DNA from: Rhizobium sp. LCM 4573
GTDB taxonomy: Bacteria; Pseudomonadota; Alphaproteobacteria; Rhizobiales; Rhizobiaceae
Reading direction: 5' to 3'
Length of the DNA stretch: 18,464 nucleotides
NCBI RefSeq assembly: GCF_001854865.1
Contig: NZ_MDDW01000005.1
Span: forward strand, 55,598 to 74,061
The first letter of the stretch is position 1. The number at the start of each line of letters is the position of its first letter. This document shows positions 7,662 through 14,498 of the stretch, one piece after another. The translations under genes and the position numbers were made by a program. The notes below the pieces were generated by a model. The model searched no databases. It had not been told where the DNA came from and saw only the letters and a program-made list of their open reading frames with translations.

Positions 7662-7722
7662 TCCGGAGCGGCCCATCGGCGCTCCGGATCGTGCGAAACC
7701 CCGCTCTCTCGCGGGATTTCGC
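7662..7722. repeat. Two consecutive hairpins after adhC
   Basis: First, TCCGGAGCG and CGCTCCGGA form a perfect 9-base-pair stem (7662-7688, nine-base loop). Second, GCGAAACCCCGC and GCGGGATTTCGC form a 12-position stem with one mismatch (7693-7722, TCTCTC loop). Neither is followed by a T-run. They probably stabilise the adhC 3' end or partly terminate transcription before the small downstream gene. Confidence 0.4.
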
Positions 7723-7788
7723 GCCGCGCTTGCAATTCCGGCAAGCGCATCTATCATCCCATTGTTCCAACAAACGGGGGCATCCCAG

Positions 7789-7977
7789 ATGTACAAGTTC
7801 GAAATCTACAAGGATAAGGCCGGCGAGTTCCGTTTCCGCTTCAAGGCTCCGAACGGCCAGATCATGTTCTCCTCCGAAGGCTATTCGGCCAAGTCTTCCG
7901 CCGTCTCCGCCATCGAATCCATCCAGAAGAACGCCCCCGGCGCGACGACCGACGATCAGACGGTGGCCCTCGCCTGA
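7789..7977 (+). CDS. YegP-family DUF1508 protein, single repeat
   Basis: A 62-residue protein made almost entirely of one DUF1508 unit: MYKFEIYKDKAGEFRFRFKA, then NGQIMFSSEGYSAKSSAVSAIESIQKNAP. DUF1508 is the YegP fold; the E. coli protein has two such units, while this one has one, a form frequent in Proteobacteria. Its biochemical role is not established. The start at ATG 7789 is preferred over an in-frame codon at 7651 because GGGG (7777-7780) precedes it and the domain begins at this Met; the upstream extension has no similarity to the family and overlaps the adhC hairpins. It lies between adhC and the YaiI-family gene on the same strand. Confidence 0.88.
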   Translation: MYKFEIYKDKAGEFRFRFKAPNGQIMFSSEGYSAKSSAVSAIESIQKNAPGATTDDQTVALA

Positions 7978-8034
7978 GTGATTTCCCCTCCCTTCATGCT
8001 TGCGACATACTCTCTCGAGCCGCGATCGACTTGA

Positions 8035-8049
8035 ACATGCCCGGCATGT
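8035..8049. promoter_or_regulatory. Palindrome upstream of the yaiI-like gene
   Basis: ACATGC-CCG-GCATGT is a perfect 6+3+6 inverted repeat, placed just after a -35-like TTGAAC (8031-8036) and 44 bases before the start at 8094. No convincing -10 box follows, so the promoter assignment is weak. The palindrome could be an operator. The remaining intergenic bases from 7978 show nothing else. Confidence 0.25.
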
Positions 8050-8093
8050 GTCATACGCGGCATTGATGTGATGCGTGCCTGAGGGACAGTGGA

Positions 8094-8540
8094 ATGATCT
8101 ATGTCGATGCTGATGCCTGTCCGGTCAAACCGGAAATCCTGAAAGTGGCCGAACGTCATGGCCTTGAAGTGACGTTCGTCGCCAATTCGGGCCTTCGGCC
8201 ATCCCGCGATCCGATGGTGCACAACGTCATCGTTTCCGCCGGCTTCGACGCCGCCGATGACTGGATTGCCGAACGTGCGGGCACCGGCGATATCGTCGTC
8301 ACGGCGGATGTGCCTCTGGCGGTCCGCTGCGTCGCCAAGAGCGCGCTCGTAACGGGTCCCAGCGGCCGTGTTTTCGACGACACGAATATCGGCATGGCTT
8401 CCGCCATGCGGGATCTCGGCGCGCATCTGCGCGAGACCGGCGAAAGCAAGGGCTACAATGCCGCCTTCACGGCCCGCGACCGATCCAAGTTCCTCGAAAC
8501 CCTGGACAGGCTTTGCCGCCGCGCCAAGTCCGGCACCTGA
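8094..8540 (+). CDS. YaiI/YqxD-family (DUF188, UPF0178) protein
   Basis: A 148-residue protein of the DUF188 family, close to the usual 150. The N-terminal MIYVDADACPVK gives two of the conserved acidic residues (D5 and D7). Others are D55 and D56, D66, and D72 in VVTADVPLA, followed by FDDTNIGMASAMRDLG. This acidic set and the alternating strand-helix pattern recall PIN/NYN-like nuclease folds, which suggests a metal-dependent RNA-related activity, but no function has been firmly assigned to the family. The start at ATG 8094 is preceded by GAGGGACAG. The DUF1345 gene begins 12 bases after its stop with its own GAGGAG, so the two are very likely in one transcript. Confidence 0.9.
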   Translation: MIYVDADACPVKPEILKVAERHGLEVTFVANSGLRPSRDPMVHNVIVSAGFDAADDWIAERAGTGDIVVTADVPLAVRCVAKSALVTGPSGRVFDDTNIGMASAMRDLGAHLRETGESKGYNAAFTARDRSKFLETLDRLCRRAKSGT

Positions 8541-8552
8541 GGAGCCCGGACG

Positions 8553-9212
8553 ATGAACGCGCTGTGGCAAAGATTGAGGCATCAGCGGCACGGTCCTTTC
8601 TACGCCGGCACCGTCACCGCGCTCATCTGCCTGCCCTTCCTGCTTTTCTACCTGCCGAGGCTCGCTCCCGGCCTGACCGTGGTCGTCTTCTTCCTGATCT
8701 ATCTCGGGCTGATGGCGGAGCGCATTCCCCGGCTCACCCCATCCCTTCTCAAGCGGCGCGCCGAGCGCGATGACGAACCCGCCCCCGTCATCCTCGCCGT
8801 CACCCTTCTGACGGTCGTCACCGCCATCATTTCGCTTTTCAGCGTCCTCAATCGCCAGCTCCCCGCCGGCCCTTTCGAAATCGTCATCGCCTTCGTTTCG
8901 GTGGCGCTCGGCTGGCTCACGATCCACATCATGTTCGCAATGCACTACGCCCATCTCTACTGGCGTCCGGAACCGGCCGCCGACGGCACGGGCAAGCGCG
9001 GAGGGCTGACCTTTCCCAAAACCGCCGACCCCAGCGGCTGGGAGTTTCTCTATTTCGCCTTCGTCATCGGAATGACCGCCCAGACTTCCGATGTGGTGAT
9101 CACGACCACCGCGATGCGCCGTGTCAACATGGTGCATGCGGTCGTATCCTTCTTCTTCAACACCGTGCTCGTCGCCGCCTCGGTCAATGCCGTCGTCGCG
9201 CTGGCGGGCTGA
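8553..9212 (+). CDS. DUF1345 membrane protein
   Basis: A 219-residue inner-membrane protein with about six hydrophobic segments. A short basic N-terminus is followed by a pair of helices at about 20-56, helices near 80-100 and 108-132, and two more near 165-185 and 192-215. The family signature is clear in the second half: FLYFAFVIGMTAQTSDVVIT, then a basic turn and VVSFFFNTVLVAASVNAV. DUF1345 proteins have no assigned function. The start is ATG 8553 with GAGGAG upstream. fghA follows after 18 bases on the same strand. A role linked to formaldehyde or to another stress can only be guessed from position. Confidence 0.9.
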   Translation: MNALWQRLRHQRHGPFYAGTVTALICLPFLLFYLPRLAPGLTVVVFFLIYLGLMAERIPRLTPSLLKRRAERDDEPAPVILAVTLLTVVTAIISLFSVLNRQLPAGPFEIVIAFVSVALGWLTIHIMFAMHYAHLYWRPEPAADGTGKRGGLTFPKTADPSGWEFLYFAFVIGMTAQTSDVVITTTAMRRVNMVHAVVSFFFNTVLVAASVNAVVALAG

Positions 9213-9230
9213 TATGCAAGGGAATTTCCG

Positions 9231-10064
9231 ATGAAGATAATTTCGCAAACCACCGCCTTCGGCGGAATGCAGGGCGTGTTCGCGCATGATTCCGAAGCCT
9301 GCAATTGCGAGATGACCTTTGCCGTCTTCGTCCCGCCCAAGGCGATCAAGGAGCCCTGCCCGGTTCTCTGGTATCTCTCCGGCCTCACCTGCACCCACGC
9401 CAATGTCATGGAAAAGGGCGAGTACCGCCGGTTGGCTGCCGAACTCGGCCTCGTCATCGTCTGTCCGGATACGAGCCCGCGCGGCAACGACGTGCCGGAT
9501 GAACTCACCAACTGGCAGATGGGCAAGGGCGCGGGCTTCTATCTCGACGCCACGGAAAAGCCCTGGGCGGAAAACTACCGGATGTACACCTATGTCACCG
9601 AGGAGCTTCCGGCCCTCGTCCGTCAGCACTTCCGCATCGACATGGGGCGTCAGGGCATCTTTGGTCACTCCATGGGCGGTCACGGCGCCATGACCATCGC
9701 GCTGAAAAATCCTGAGCGCTTTAAAAGCTGCTCCGCCTTCGCGCCGATCGTGCAGCCCTCGACCGCCGACTGGTCGGCGCCCGCCTTCGAAAAATATCTA
9801 GGTTCGGACCGTGCCGCATGGCGGCAATACGATGCCTGCGCGCTGGTCGAGGACGGCGCCCGCTTCCCGGAATTCCTGATCGACCAGGGCAAGGCCGACG
9901 GATTTCTCGAAACCGGTCTGCGTCCCTGGCTGTTCGAGGATGCCGTCAAGGGCACCGATATCCGCCTGACGCTCAGAATGCACGAGCGCTACGACCACTC
10001 CTACTATTTCATCTCGACTTTCATGGACGACCATCTCCGCTGGCACGCGGAGCGGTTGGGCTGA
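9231..10064 (+). CDS. fghA: S-formylglutathione hydrolase
   Basis: A 277-residue serine esterase of the esterase D family that splits S-formylglutathione into formate and glutathione, the step after AdhC in formaldehyde oxidation. The nucleophile elbow is GHSMGG with S147. The other triad residues are D223 (in DQGKADGFL) and H256 (in ERYDHSYYF). The N-terminal LWYLSGLTCTHANVMEKGEYRRLAAELG and the segment TSPRGNDVPDE are typical of the family, and the length is normal. The start at ATG 9231 has AAGGGA upstream. It is the last gene of the plus-strand run and is convergent with an unknown minus-strand gene only 7 bases away, without a visible terminator between them. No glutathione-formaldehyde activating enzyme gene is nearby. 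Confidence 0.96.
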   Translation: MKIISQTTAFGGMQGVFAHDSEACNCEMTFAVFVPPKAIKEPCPVLWYLSGLTCTHANVMEKGEYRRLAAELGLVIVCPDTSPRGNDVPDELTNWQMGKGAGFYLDATEKPWAENYRMYTYVTEELPALVRQHFRIDMGRQGIFGHSMGGHGAMTIALKNPERFKSCSAFAPIVQPSTADWSAPAFEKYLGSDRAAWRQYDACALVEDGARFPEFLIDQGKADGFLETGLRPWLFEDAVKGTDIRLTLRMHERYDHSYYFISTFMDDHLRWHAERLG

Positions 10065-10071
10065 CAGGGAT

Positions 10072-10560
10072 TTAAGGAAACAGAGCCGTCGCGAGCGTCG
10101 TTCCTCCCCGCTCCTTCAGCCGGAATTCCGCCGCGATGCGCCGCGCGATCCTTTCCGCCAGAAGCGTGTCGCCATCCGTCCGGTCGAGCGCGAAGGCGGA
10201 AGCCTTGAAGCTGCCTTCGGCAATCGGTTCGCCATTGCCAACCGAGATCGCCTCGACGATCACCTTCGCCTCATGCCGGCCGCCGATAATGAGCGGCATA
10301 TAGGCGGTATGGTCGATCCGGACTGCCAGGATTGTACGCGGCAAGGATACCTGCCTCACGGTAGCGCTGATTGCTTCTTCGACCAGCCGGTCGGTCTCCG
10401 CCACCAATTTGTGTGCGACATCCGCCCGCGCCGTCACGACGGCGCCACGTACATCATAAAGCAGGTTGTCCGCCGGCATGTTCGCCTGTTCCATCCGGAA
10501 CGACATCAGCGGCAGGACGCAAGACAGGATAAGAAAGGAACGCGAAATACAACGGCACAT
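10072..10560 (-). CDS. Unknown protein, probably exported
   Basis: A 162-residue protein that I do not recognise. The N-terminus has two Arg, a hydrophobic run (FLILSCVLPLMSF) and a Cys at 14 in ILSC, which is a weak lipobox, so it may be a lipoprotein or a secreted protein. The rest is a mixed alpha/beta domain with strands VRGAVVTARA, RTILAVRIDH and AKVIVEAISV and a C-terminal helix (LLAERIARRIAAEF), an organisation reminiscent of small periplasmic or outer-membrane accessory lipoproteins. ATG 10560 is the only start that keeps the hydrophobic N-terminus, but no ribosome binding site precedes it; a hairpin does. Later Met codons (residues 19, 23, 28) would give a soluble cytoplasmic form. 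It follows the Atp12-type gene on the same strand. Confidence 0.65.
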   Translation of the reverse strand: MCRCISRSFLILSCVLPLMSFRMEQANMPADNLLYDVRGAVVTARADVAHKLVAETDRLVEEAISATVRQVSLPRTILAVRIDHTAYMPLIIGGRHEAKVIVEAISVGNGEPIAEGSFKASAFALDRTDGDTLLAERIARRIAAEFRLKERGGTTLATALFP

Positions 10561-10588
10561 CGGAAAATCCGCAAGAACGGCTTTTCCG
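10561..10588 (-). terminator. Hairpin after the Atp12-type gene, touching the next start codon
   Basis: On the minus strand CGGAAAAGCCG and CGGATTTTCCG pair with one mismatch (eleven positions) around a TTCTTG loop. It begins 29 bases after the Atp12-type gene stop and ends directly at the ATG of the next gene. Without a T-run beyond the stem it could be a weak terminator, or a structure that limits translation of the downstream gene. Confidence 0.4.
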
Positions 10589-10617
10589 AATGTTCCCAGA
10601 TCGGGGTTAGAGAAGAA

Positions 10618-11409
10618 TTAAGCGGCAGCCCTCAGCGCCGCGAAGACCTTCACCGCCGCCAGCATCTCCTCATGCCGCTTGGCGCGGCGATGTTCCGCCT
10701 CCGCATCGATGCCCCAATGCTCGTTGGTCCAGTCCTCGTCGAGATGTGCGAGCGTCCAGGCCTCTTCGGCCGTGATGCGGCCTTCGGCAAAGGCAAGTGC
10801 AAGCAGGGCGGACCCCGTGAGCGTCGTGATGGTGTGCAGGCAGGCAAGCGCGATCGGCGTGCCGTACTTCCCGAGCGTCACCGCTAGGGCGGCGATCGCC
10901 TCCTTCGGCTGCTCCTGCGGCATGATGCCCTCTATCAGGATGAAGCGTGCGCCGCGCTCGTTCGCCGCCCAGTCGATGATGGGGTCCCACTGTTCGTTCT
11001 GCCGGGCGACCAGGTTTTCCGGCCCTTCTGCCCGGTAGCAGAGCATATCGCTTGCGGAGAAGCGCAGAATATCCTCGAAAACGGCCTGCGTGTCTGCGGC
11101 CACGCCATCGATCGCCGTGTTGACGAGCCGGGTCACCGGCATGGTGGCGGGGTCGATCACATCCGTCTGAGCCGCCCATTCCTCGCGCAGCAGCTCGGCA
11201 AGCGCGGCAGTCGGCACGGCAAGCGGCTTCTTCGCCGGGGTCTTGACCGCGCGGCCGTCGAGCTGGACGGCATGGCCCTCCTCGCTCTCCGCCACCGTCA
11301 CGTCCTTGTAGAAGCGCTTCGGCAGCGGCTTCTGCATCTGGATCTGCGCCCGCCGTGTCGGGTCGGCATGGCTCAGCACTTCGGATGGATCGGGGAAGAT
11401 GTCACGCAT
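10618..11409 (-). CDS. Atp12-family F1-ATPase assembly chaperone
   Basis: A 263-residue member of the ATP12 family. In mitochondria Atp12 binds the F1 alpha subunit during assembly; alphaproteobacteria carry the closest bacterial relatives. Recognisable stretches are PKRFYKDVTV, LDGRAVKTPAKKPLAVPT at about 51-68, REEWAAQTDVIDPATMPVTRLVNTAID, the FSASDMLCYRAEGPENLVARQ segment, and WTLAHLDEDWTNEHWGIDAEAEHRRAKR near the end. These cover the whole family from end to end. The start at 11409 overlaps the end of the HAD gene by 8 bases (ATGCGTGA), so translation is probably coupled. A Met at residue 25 just before QKPLPKRFYK is an alternative start, since the first 24 residues are less typical. It acts in the cytoplasm on ATP synthase subunits. 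The family link is solid; the bacterial role is inferred. Confidence 0.92.
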   Translation of the reverse strand: MRDIFPDPSEVLSHADPTRRAQIQMQKPLPKRFYKDVTVAESEEGHAVQLDGRAVKTPAKKPLAVPTAALAELLREEWAAQTDVIDPATMPVTRLVNTAIDGVAADTQAVFEDILRFSASDMLCYRAEGPENLVARQNEQWDPIIDWAANERGARFILIEGIMPQEQPKEAIAALAVTLGKYGTPIALACLHTITTLTGSALLALAFAEGRITAEEAWTLAHLDEDWTNEHWGIDAEAEHRRAKRHEEMLAAVKVFAALRAAA

Positions 11410-12073
11410 GAGAATGTTCCCGGCCGATATGGCTCAACAGCTCGCTCGGATGGTGGACGATCGCGTCGGCACCGGCTTGTCTCAATTCCTCGACCGAGGC
11501 ATAGCCCCAGGAGACACCGATCGCGGTTGCACCCGCAGCCTTTGCCATCTGCATATCGTAAATCGCGTCACCGATGACAAGAGTGTCGGCAGGTTTCATG
11601 CCCGTCTCATCGCAGCATTCCGTCACCATGGCGGGGTGCGGCTTGGAGGGGCAGTCGTCCGCCGTGCGGCCCACGACGAAATACTTGTCGAACCCGTGCG
11701 TTTCCATGACAAGCTTCAGCCCGCGCCGCGACTTGCCGGTGACCGCGCCGATCAGCAGATCCTCGCGCGGCCCGATCGCATCGATGACCTCGCGGATGCC
11801 GGGAAACAGCGGCTCACGAAAATCGAGATCCTGCCGCACGACAGTGAACAGCGACTTGTAATAGGCCATCATCTCGATCGCCTCGTCGTCGACATGCTCC
11901 TTGCCGTCCATGCGGGCGATCGCGATATCGAGGGTGAGCCCGATGATCGACTTGGTCGCCTCGAATGTCGGTTCGGGTTTGCCGAACTGGACGAAGGTGC
12001 GACGCATGGTTTCGTGGATCAAACCGGCGCTGTCGACCAGCGTGCCGTCGCAATCGAAAAGCACCAATTTCAT
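11402..12073 (-). CDS. HAD-superfamily phosphatase (phosphoglycolate phosphatase-like)
   Basis: A 223-residue haloacid dehalogenase hydrolase with the four expected motifs: DCDGTLVDS with nucleophile D7 and acid D9, T112 in GAVTGKS, K144 in CPSKPHP, and GDAIYDM with D169 and D173 for magnesium. The inserted helical cap between residues about 15 and 85 places it in subfamily I-A, close to Gph and other small-metabolite phosphatases. The substrate is not known. Its ATG shares one base with the TGA of the upstream RluA-type gene (TGATG at 12071-12075) and its end overlaps the Atp12-type gene by 8 bases, so the three are almost certainly translated from one mRNA. Metabolite repair is a common role for such phosphatases. 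Confidence 0.93.
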   Translation of the reverse strand: MKLVLFDCDGTLVDSAGLIHETMRRTFVQFGKPEPTFEATKSIIGLTLDIAIARMDGKEHVDDEAIEMMAYYKSLFTVVRQDLDFREPLFPGIREVIDAIGPREDLLIGAVTGKSRRGLKLVMETHGFDKYFVVGRTADDCPSKPHPAMVTECCDETGMKPADTLVIGDAIYDMQMAKAAGATAIGVSWGYASVEELRQAGADAIVHHPSELLSHIGREHSHA

Positions 12074-13062
12074 CAGTCGTCGTCTCTCAATCCATTTTCC
12101 ATGTCGAACCCCAAAAGGTTCCAGCTCTGCACCATATGCGGCGGCAGCGGCGCCGTGACCCTCAGCCGCCCTCCGCTCGGATGCGGAATGTCGATATGGC
12201 GGGCATGAAGATGCAGCCGCTTCTGGATGCCCCCCGGAAAGGCCCAGTTGTGGTCGTCGTCGAAATATTTCGGATCGCCTATGATCGGATGGCCGATATG
12301 CAACGCATGGACGCGAAGCTGATGGGTGCGCCCCGTATAGGGCTCCATTTCCAGCCAGGCGAGCGTCTGCGCCGCCGTCTCCAGCACGCGATAGTAGGAC
12401 ACCGCATGATCGGCGCCCTCTTCACCATGCTTGGCGATGCGCATGCGGTCGCCATCCGGCGTCTGCTCCTTCACCAGCCAGGTGGAAATCTTGTCCTCGT
12501 GCTTACGCGGCACGCCCTTCACCAGCGACCAGTAGGTCTTCTTTGTGTCGCGTTCCCGGAAGGCGGCCGTCAGCTTCTGCGCCGCCCCGCGCGTGCGGGC
12601 GATCACCAGCACGCCGGATGTATCGCGGTCGAGCCGGTGGACGAGGCGCGGCTTCTCGCCCTTCGGGCTTATCCACGCGTCAAGCATCTGATCGATATGG
12701 CGCGTCACGCCCGAGCCGCCCTGAACGGCAAGCCCGGCCGGCTTGTTGAGAACGATCACCTTGTCGTCCTCGTGCAGCACCATGCGCTGCAACAGCTCGT
12801 AGTCGCCCGCATGCTTGAGGTCCTTGCCTGCGATCGGCCCGGCCTTCTTGGCATCCACGTCCATCGGCGGAATGCGCACCGTCTGTCCGGGCTGCACGCG
12901 GGTGTCGCTCTTCACGCGGCCGCCATCGACGCGCACCTGGCCGGACCGCAGCAATTTCTGCAATGCCCCGAAACCGAGGCCGGGATAATGCACCTTGAAC
13001 CAGCGGTCCAGGCGCATGCCTCCCTCGTCCGCCCCGACGCGGATATGCTCGATGCCTGACAT
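12073..13062 (-). CDS. RluA-family 23S rRNA pseudouridine synthase (RluC-like)
   Basis: A 329-residue enzyme that turns uridine into pseudouridine in structured RNA, probably large-subunit rRNA. An S4 RNA-binding domain occupies about residues 15-75 (GMRLDRWFKVHYPG, then LRSGQVRVDGGRVKSD). The catalytic domain starts with VIVLNKPAGLAVQGG and contains the family motif HRLDRDTSG with the catalytic Asp at 145, followed by KTYWSLVKG, GRTHQLRVH and GHPIIGDPKY. The S4 domain and order of motifs resemble RluC/RluD rather than the short RluA; the exact target cannot be told. ATG 13062 is chosen; a TTG three bases upstream is also in frame, and GAAAGAG lies just before. It follows crcB by 37 bases and overlaps the HAD gene by one base. 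Confidence 0.94.
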   Translation of the reverse strand: MSGIEHIRVGADEGGMRLDRWFKVHYPGLGFGALQKLLRSGQVRVDGGRVKSDTRVQPGQTVRIPPMDVDAKKAGPIAGKDLKHAGDYELLQRMVLHEDDKVIVLNKPAGLAVQGGSGVTRHIDQMLDAWISPKGEKPRLVHRLDRDTSGVLVIARTRGAAQKLTAAFRERDTKKTYWSLVKGVPRKHEDKISTWLVKEQTPDGDRMRIAKHGEEGADHAVSYYRVLETAAQTLAWLEMEPYTGRTHQLRVHALHIGHPIIGDPKYFDDDHNWAFPGGIQKRLHLHARHIDIPHPSGGRLRVTAPLPPHMVQSWNLLGFDMENGLRDDD

Positions 13063-13099
13063 CAAAGCTCTTTCGTTATCTAGAAGGTTTGTGCGGTCC

Positions 13100-13477
13100 T
13101 TAGAACATTACCCGCCCGAGCGCCAGTCCGCCGAAGACGGCGCCCAGCGAAACGGCGATGCTCGCACCGATATAGACCGCGCCGATCAGCATCGCGCCGC
13201 GCTCGAAGAGCGCCACGATATCCAGCGAAAAGGCGGAAAAGGTCGTGAACCCACCGAGGAACCCGGTGATCAGCAGAAGCCGCATTTCCGGCGAGGCATT
13301 GAACCTGCGGACGATGATTTCCGCCAGCAGGCCGATCATGAAGGAGCCTATCACGTTGACGGCGAGCGTTCCCCACGGAAACGCAGCTCCCAGGTGGCGG
13401 AGCGTCCAGAGGCCGACGAGATAGCGGCAGACGGAACCTATGGCCCCGCCGAGGGCAACGAGCAGAATGTGGTTCAT
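13100..13477 (-). CDS. crcB: Fluoride channel CrcB/Fluc
   Basis: A 125-residue four-helix membrane protein that works as a dual-topology dimer to export fluoride. All family motifs are present: GGAIGSVCRYLVG near the N-terminus, GTLAVNVIGSFMIGLL with the pore Asn, and TGFLGGFTTFSAFSLD with the two pore-lining Phe and the Thr-Ser that hold the central sodium. The start is placed at ATG 13477 because MNHILLVALGGAIGS aligns with the family start; in-frame ATG 13486 and TTG 13495 lie just upstream. It is a single-gene homodimer type, with no second crcB here. I looked for a fluoride riboswitch in the upstream 80 bases and saw none, so expression may be constitutive. It heads the minus-strand run crcB, RluA-type, HAD, Atp12-type. 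Confidence 0.94.
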   Translation of the reverse strand: MNHILLVALGGAIGSVCRYLVGLWTLRHLGAAFPWGTLAVNVIGSFMIGLLAEIIVRRFNASPEMRLLLITGFLGGFTTFSAFSLDIVALFERGAMLIGAVYIGASIAVSLGAVFGGLALGRVMF

Positions 13478-13592
13478 GGAACCCATGTAAGCCAAAAAGA
13501 AAAAAGGTGAAATCGATAAAATGCCGGCTTTCCGGTTAAACGGTGAACAAACCGCGGCGGCTTACCTTCTCCCGAATGGAGGAAGGATTGCT

Positions 13593-13868
13593 ATGACGCT
13601 GGTGGTGAGTGTTTCGGCCAATACGGCTGCCTATGCGGCGGAAACGCTGCGGCATGTCCGTCGCGTATCGATCAAGGATCAGGTCGCCGATACGAAGGCC
13701 GATGCCGATCGCAACGTGCGCCGGGCCGAAAACGTCAGCGATCCCGCGGCCCCCGGCCTCGTTCCTCCGGCCGCGGTCTCCATCGACGTCCTGAGTTCGG
13801 GCCGCCAGCCGCAGCAGCAGACGACGTTGCGCCAGGCCGAAGCCGCCTATCGCGAGCTGGATTTCTGA
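13593..13868 (+). CDS. Small unknown protein
   Basis: A 91-residue protein I do not recognise. Translation very likely starts at ATG 13593, because an excellent site, GGAGGAAGG at 13578-13586, precedes it; an in-frame codon at 13521 lacks one. The first 16 residues are mildly hydrophobic (MTLVVSVSANTAAYAA) but too short and without a basic start for a confident signal peptide. The middle is charged and helical (TLRHVRRVSIKDQVADTKADADRNVRRAE), followed by a Pro/Ala-rich stretch and a Gln-rich segment (GRQPQQQTTLRQAEAAYRELDF). It is isolated: divergent from crcB and convergent with the Lrp gene 7 bases away. Codon use agrees with the neighbours, which supports a real gene. Function unknown. Confidence 0.7.
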   Translation: MTLVVSVSANTAAYAAETLRHVRRVSIKDQVADTKADADRNVRRAENVSDPAAPGLVPPAAVSIDVLSSGRQPQQQTTLRQAEAAYRELDF

Positions 13869-13875
13869 GCCTTCG

Positions 13876-14361
13876 CTATCCCCGCTCGCCGGCAAAGCGA
13901 AGTGGCAACCCGTCGAACCGCTTGATCTCCTTGAGAACGAAGGTCGTCTGCATTTCCTTGATGCGCGGCAGCCGCCGGAGCGTCGACATCGCGAAATCCG
14001 CATAATGGTCGAGGTCGGGCGCCACCACCTGCAGCAGGAAATCCGCGTCCCCCGCGATACTGTAGCAGGCCACCACCTCCTCGAGACCGATGACCTCCGC
14101 CGCGAAGGCTTCGGCCTCTTCGGCGCTGTGGCTGTCGATCTTCACGCGGATGAAGGCCAGCACACCGAGCCCCAGCGCCCGCCGGTCGAGCACGGCGCGA
14201 TATCCCTGAATCACGCCGTTTTCCTCGAGCTGGCGCACCCGTCTCCAGCTCGGAGAGGTCGAAAGCCCCACCCTTTCCGAAAGCGCCTGGTTGGTCAGGC
14301 GGCCATCCTCCTGCAGGGCCTCCAGGATTCGCAGATCTACCGGCTCAAGCTCATTTCCCAC
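13876..14361 (-). CDS. Lrp/AsnC-family transcriptional regulator
   Basis: A 161-residue regulator. Residues about 7-60 are the winged helix-turn-helix (LRILEALQEDGRLTNQALSERVGLSTSPSWRRVRQLEENGVI, then GYRAVLD), and about 66-145 form the ligand-binding RAM domain (FIRVKIDSHS, EEVVACYSIAGDADFLLQVVAPD, then STLRRLPRIKEMQTTFVLKEIK). These proteins form octamers and usually respond to an amino acid. Translation starts at a GTG (14361), with AAAGGTGA upstream. It is divergent from a DUF2000 gene, and the intervening gap holds a TGGTAG-AAA-CTACCA palindrome 28 bases before the GTG, a good candidate for its own binding site, implying autoregulation and control of the DUF2000 gene. The effector is not known. 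Confidence 0.95.
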   Translation of the reverse strand: MGNELEPVDLRILEALQEDGRLTNQALSERVGLSTSPSWRRVRQLEENGVIQGYRAVLDRRALGLGVLAFIRVKIDSHSAEEAEAFAAEVIGLEEVVACYSIAGDADFLLQVVAPDLDHYADFAMSTLRRLPRIKEMQTTFVLKEIKRFDGLPLRFAGERG

Positions 14362-14389
14362 AATCGTTCACCTTTCAAGCCGTGATTTC

Positions 14390-14404
14390 TGGTAGAAACT
14401 ACCA
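14390..14404. promoter_or_regulatory. Candidate Lrp-family operator
   Basis: TGGTAG-AAA-CTACCA is a perfect 6+3+6 inverted repeat of 15 bases, the usual size and symmetry of an Lrp/AsnC site, set in the 137-base gap between the divergent lrp-like and DUF2000 genes. It is 28 bases from the regulator GTG and 94 bases from the DUF2000 ATG. The pattern is seen; the binding is inferred. No clear -35/-10 pair could be placed in the gap. Confidence 0.55.
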
Positions 14405-14498
14405 AACTTGAGGCGCAGAGAAAACGAAAAGGCAGGATCGTCCCGAAGATCGGCTGTAGTTTCAGGGGCCAACCCTCACGGAAGCTATCCAGATCCCC

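Noticed and set aside
6475..7773. A 432-codon open frame on the minus strand
   Set aside because: Antisense to adhC, which has all zinc ligands and the NAD fold. No ribosome binding site and no known domain.
7956..9683. A 575-codon open frame on the minus strand
   Set aside because: It lies antisense to the DUF188, DUF1345 and fghA genes, all with clear family motifs and ribosome binding sites. Its translation is rich in Gly, Arg, His, Asp and Glu, with no domain, as expected for the antisense of GC-rich genes.
11965..13059. A 364-codon open frame on the plus strand
   Set aside because: Antisense to the HAD and RluA-type genes, which carry full catalytic motifs. Composition is typical of a shadow frame.
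13478..13560. Fluoride riboswitch upstream of crcB
   Set aside because: I looked for the conserved crcB-motif core and pseudoknot on the minus strand and did not find it; the region is short and AT-rich with a T-run.
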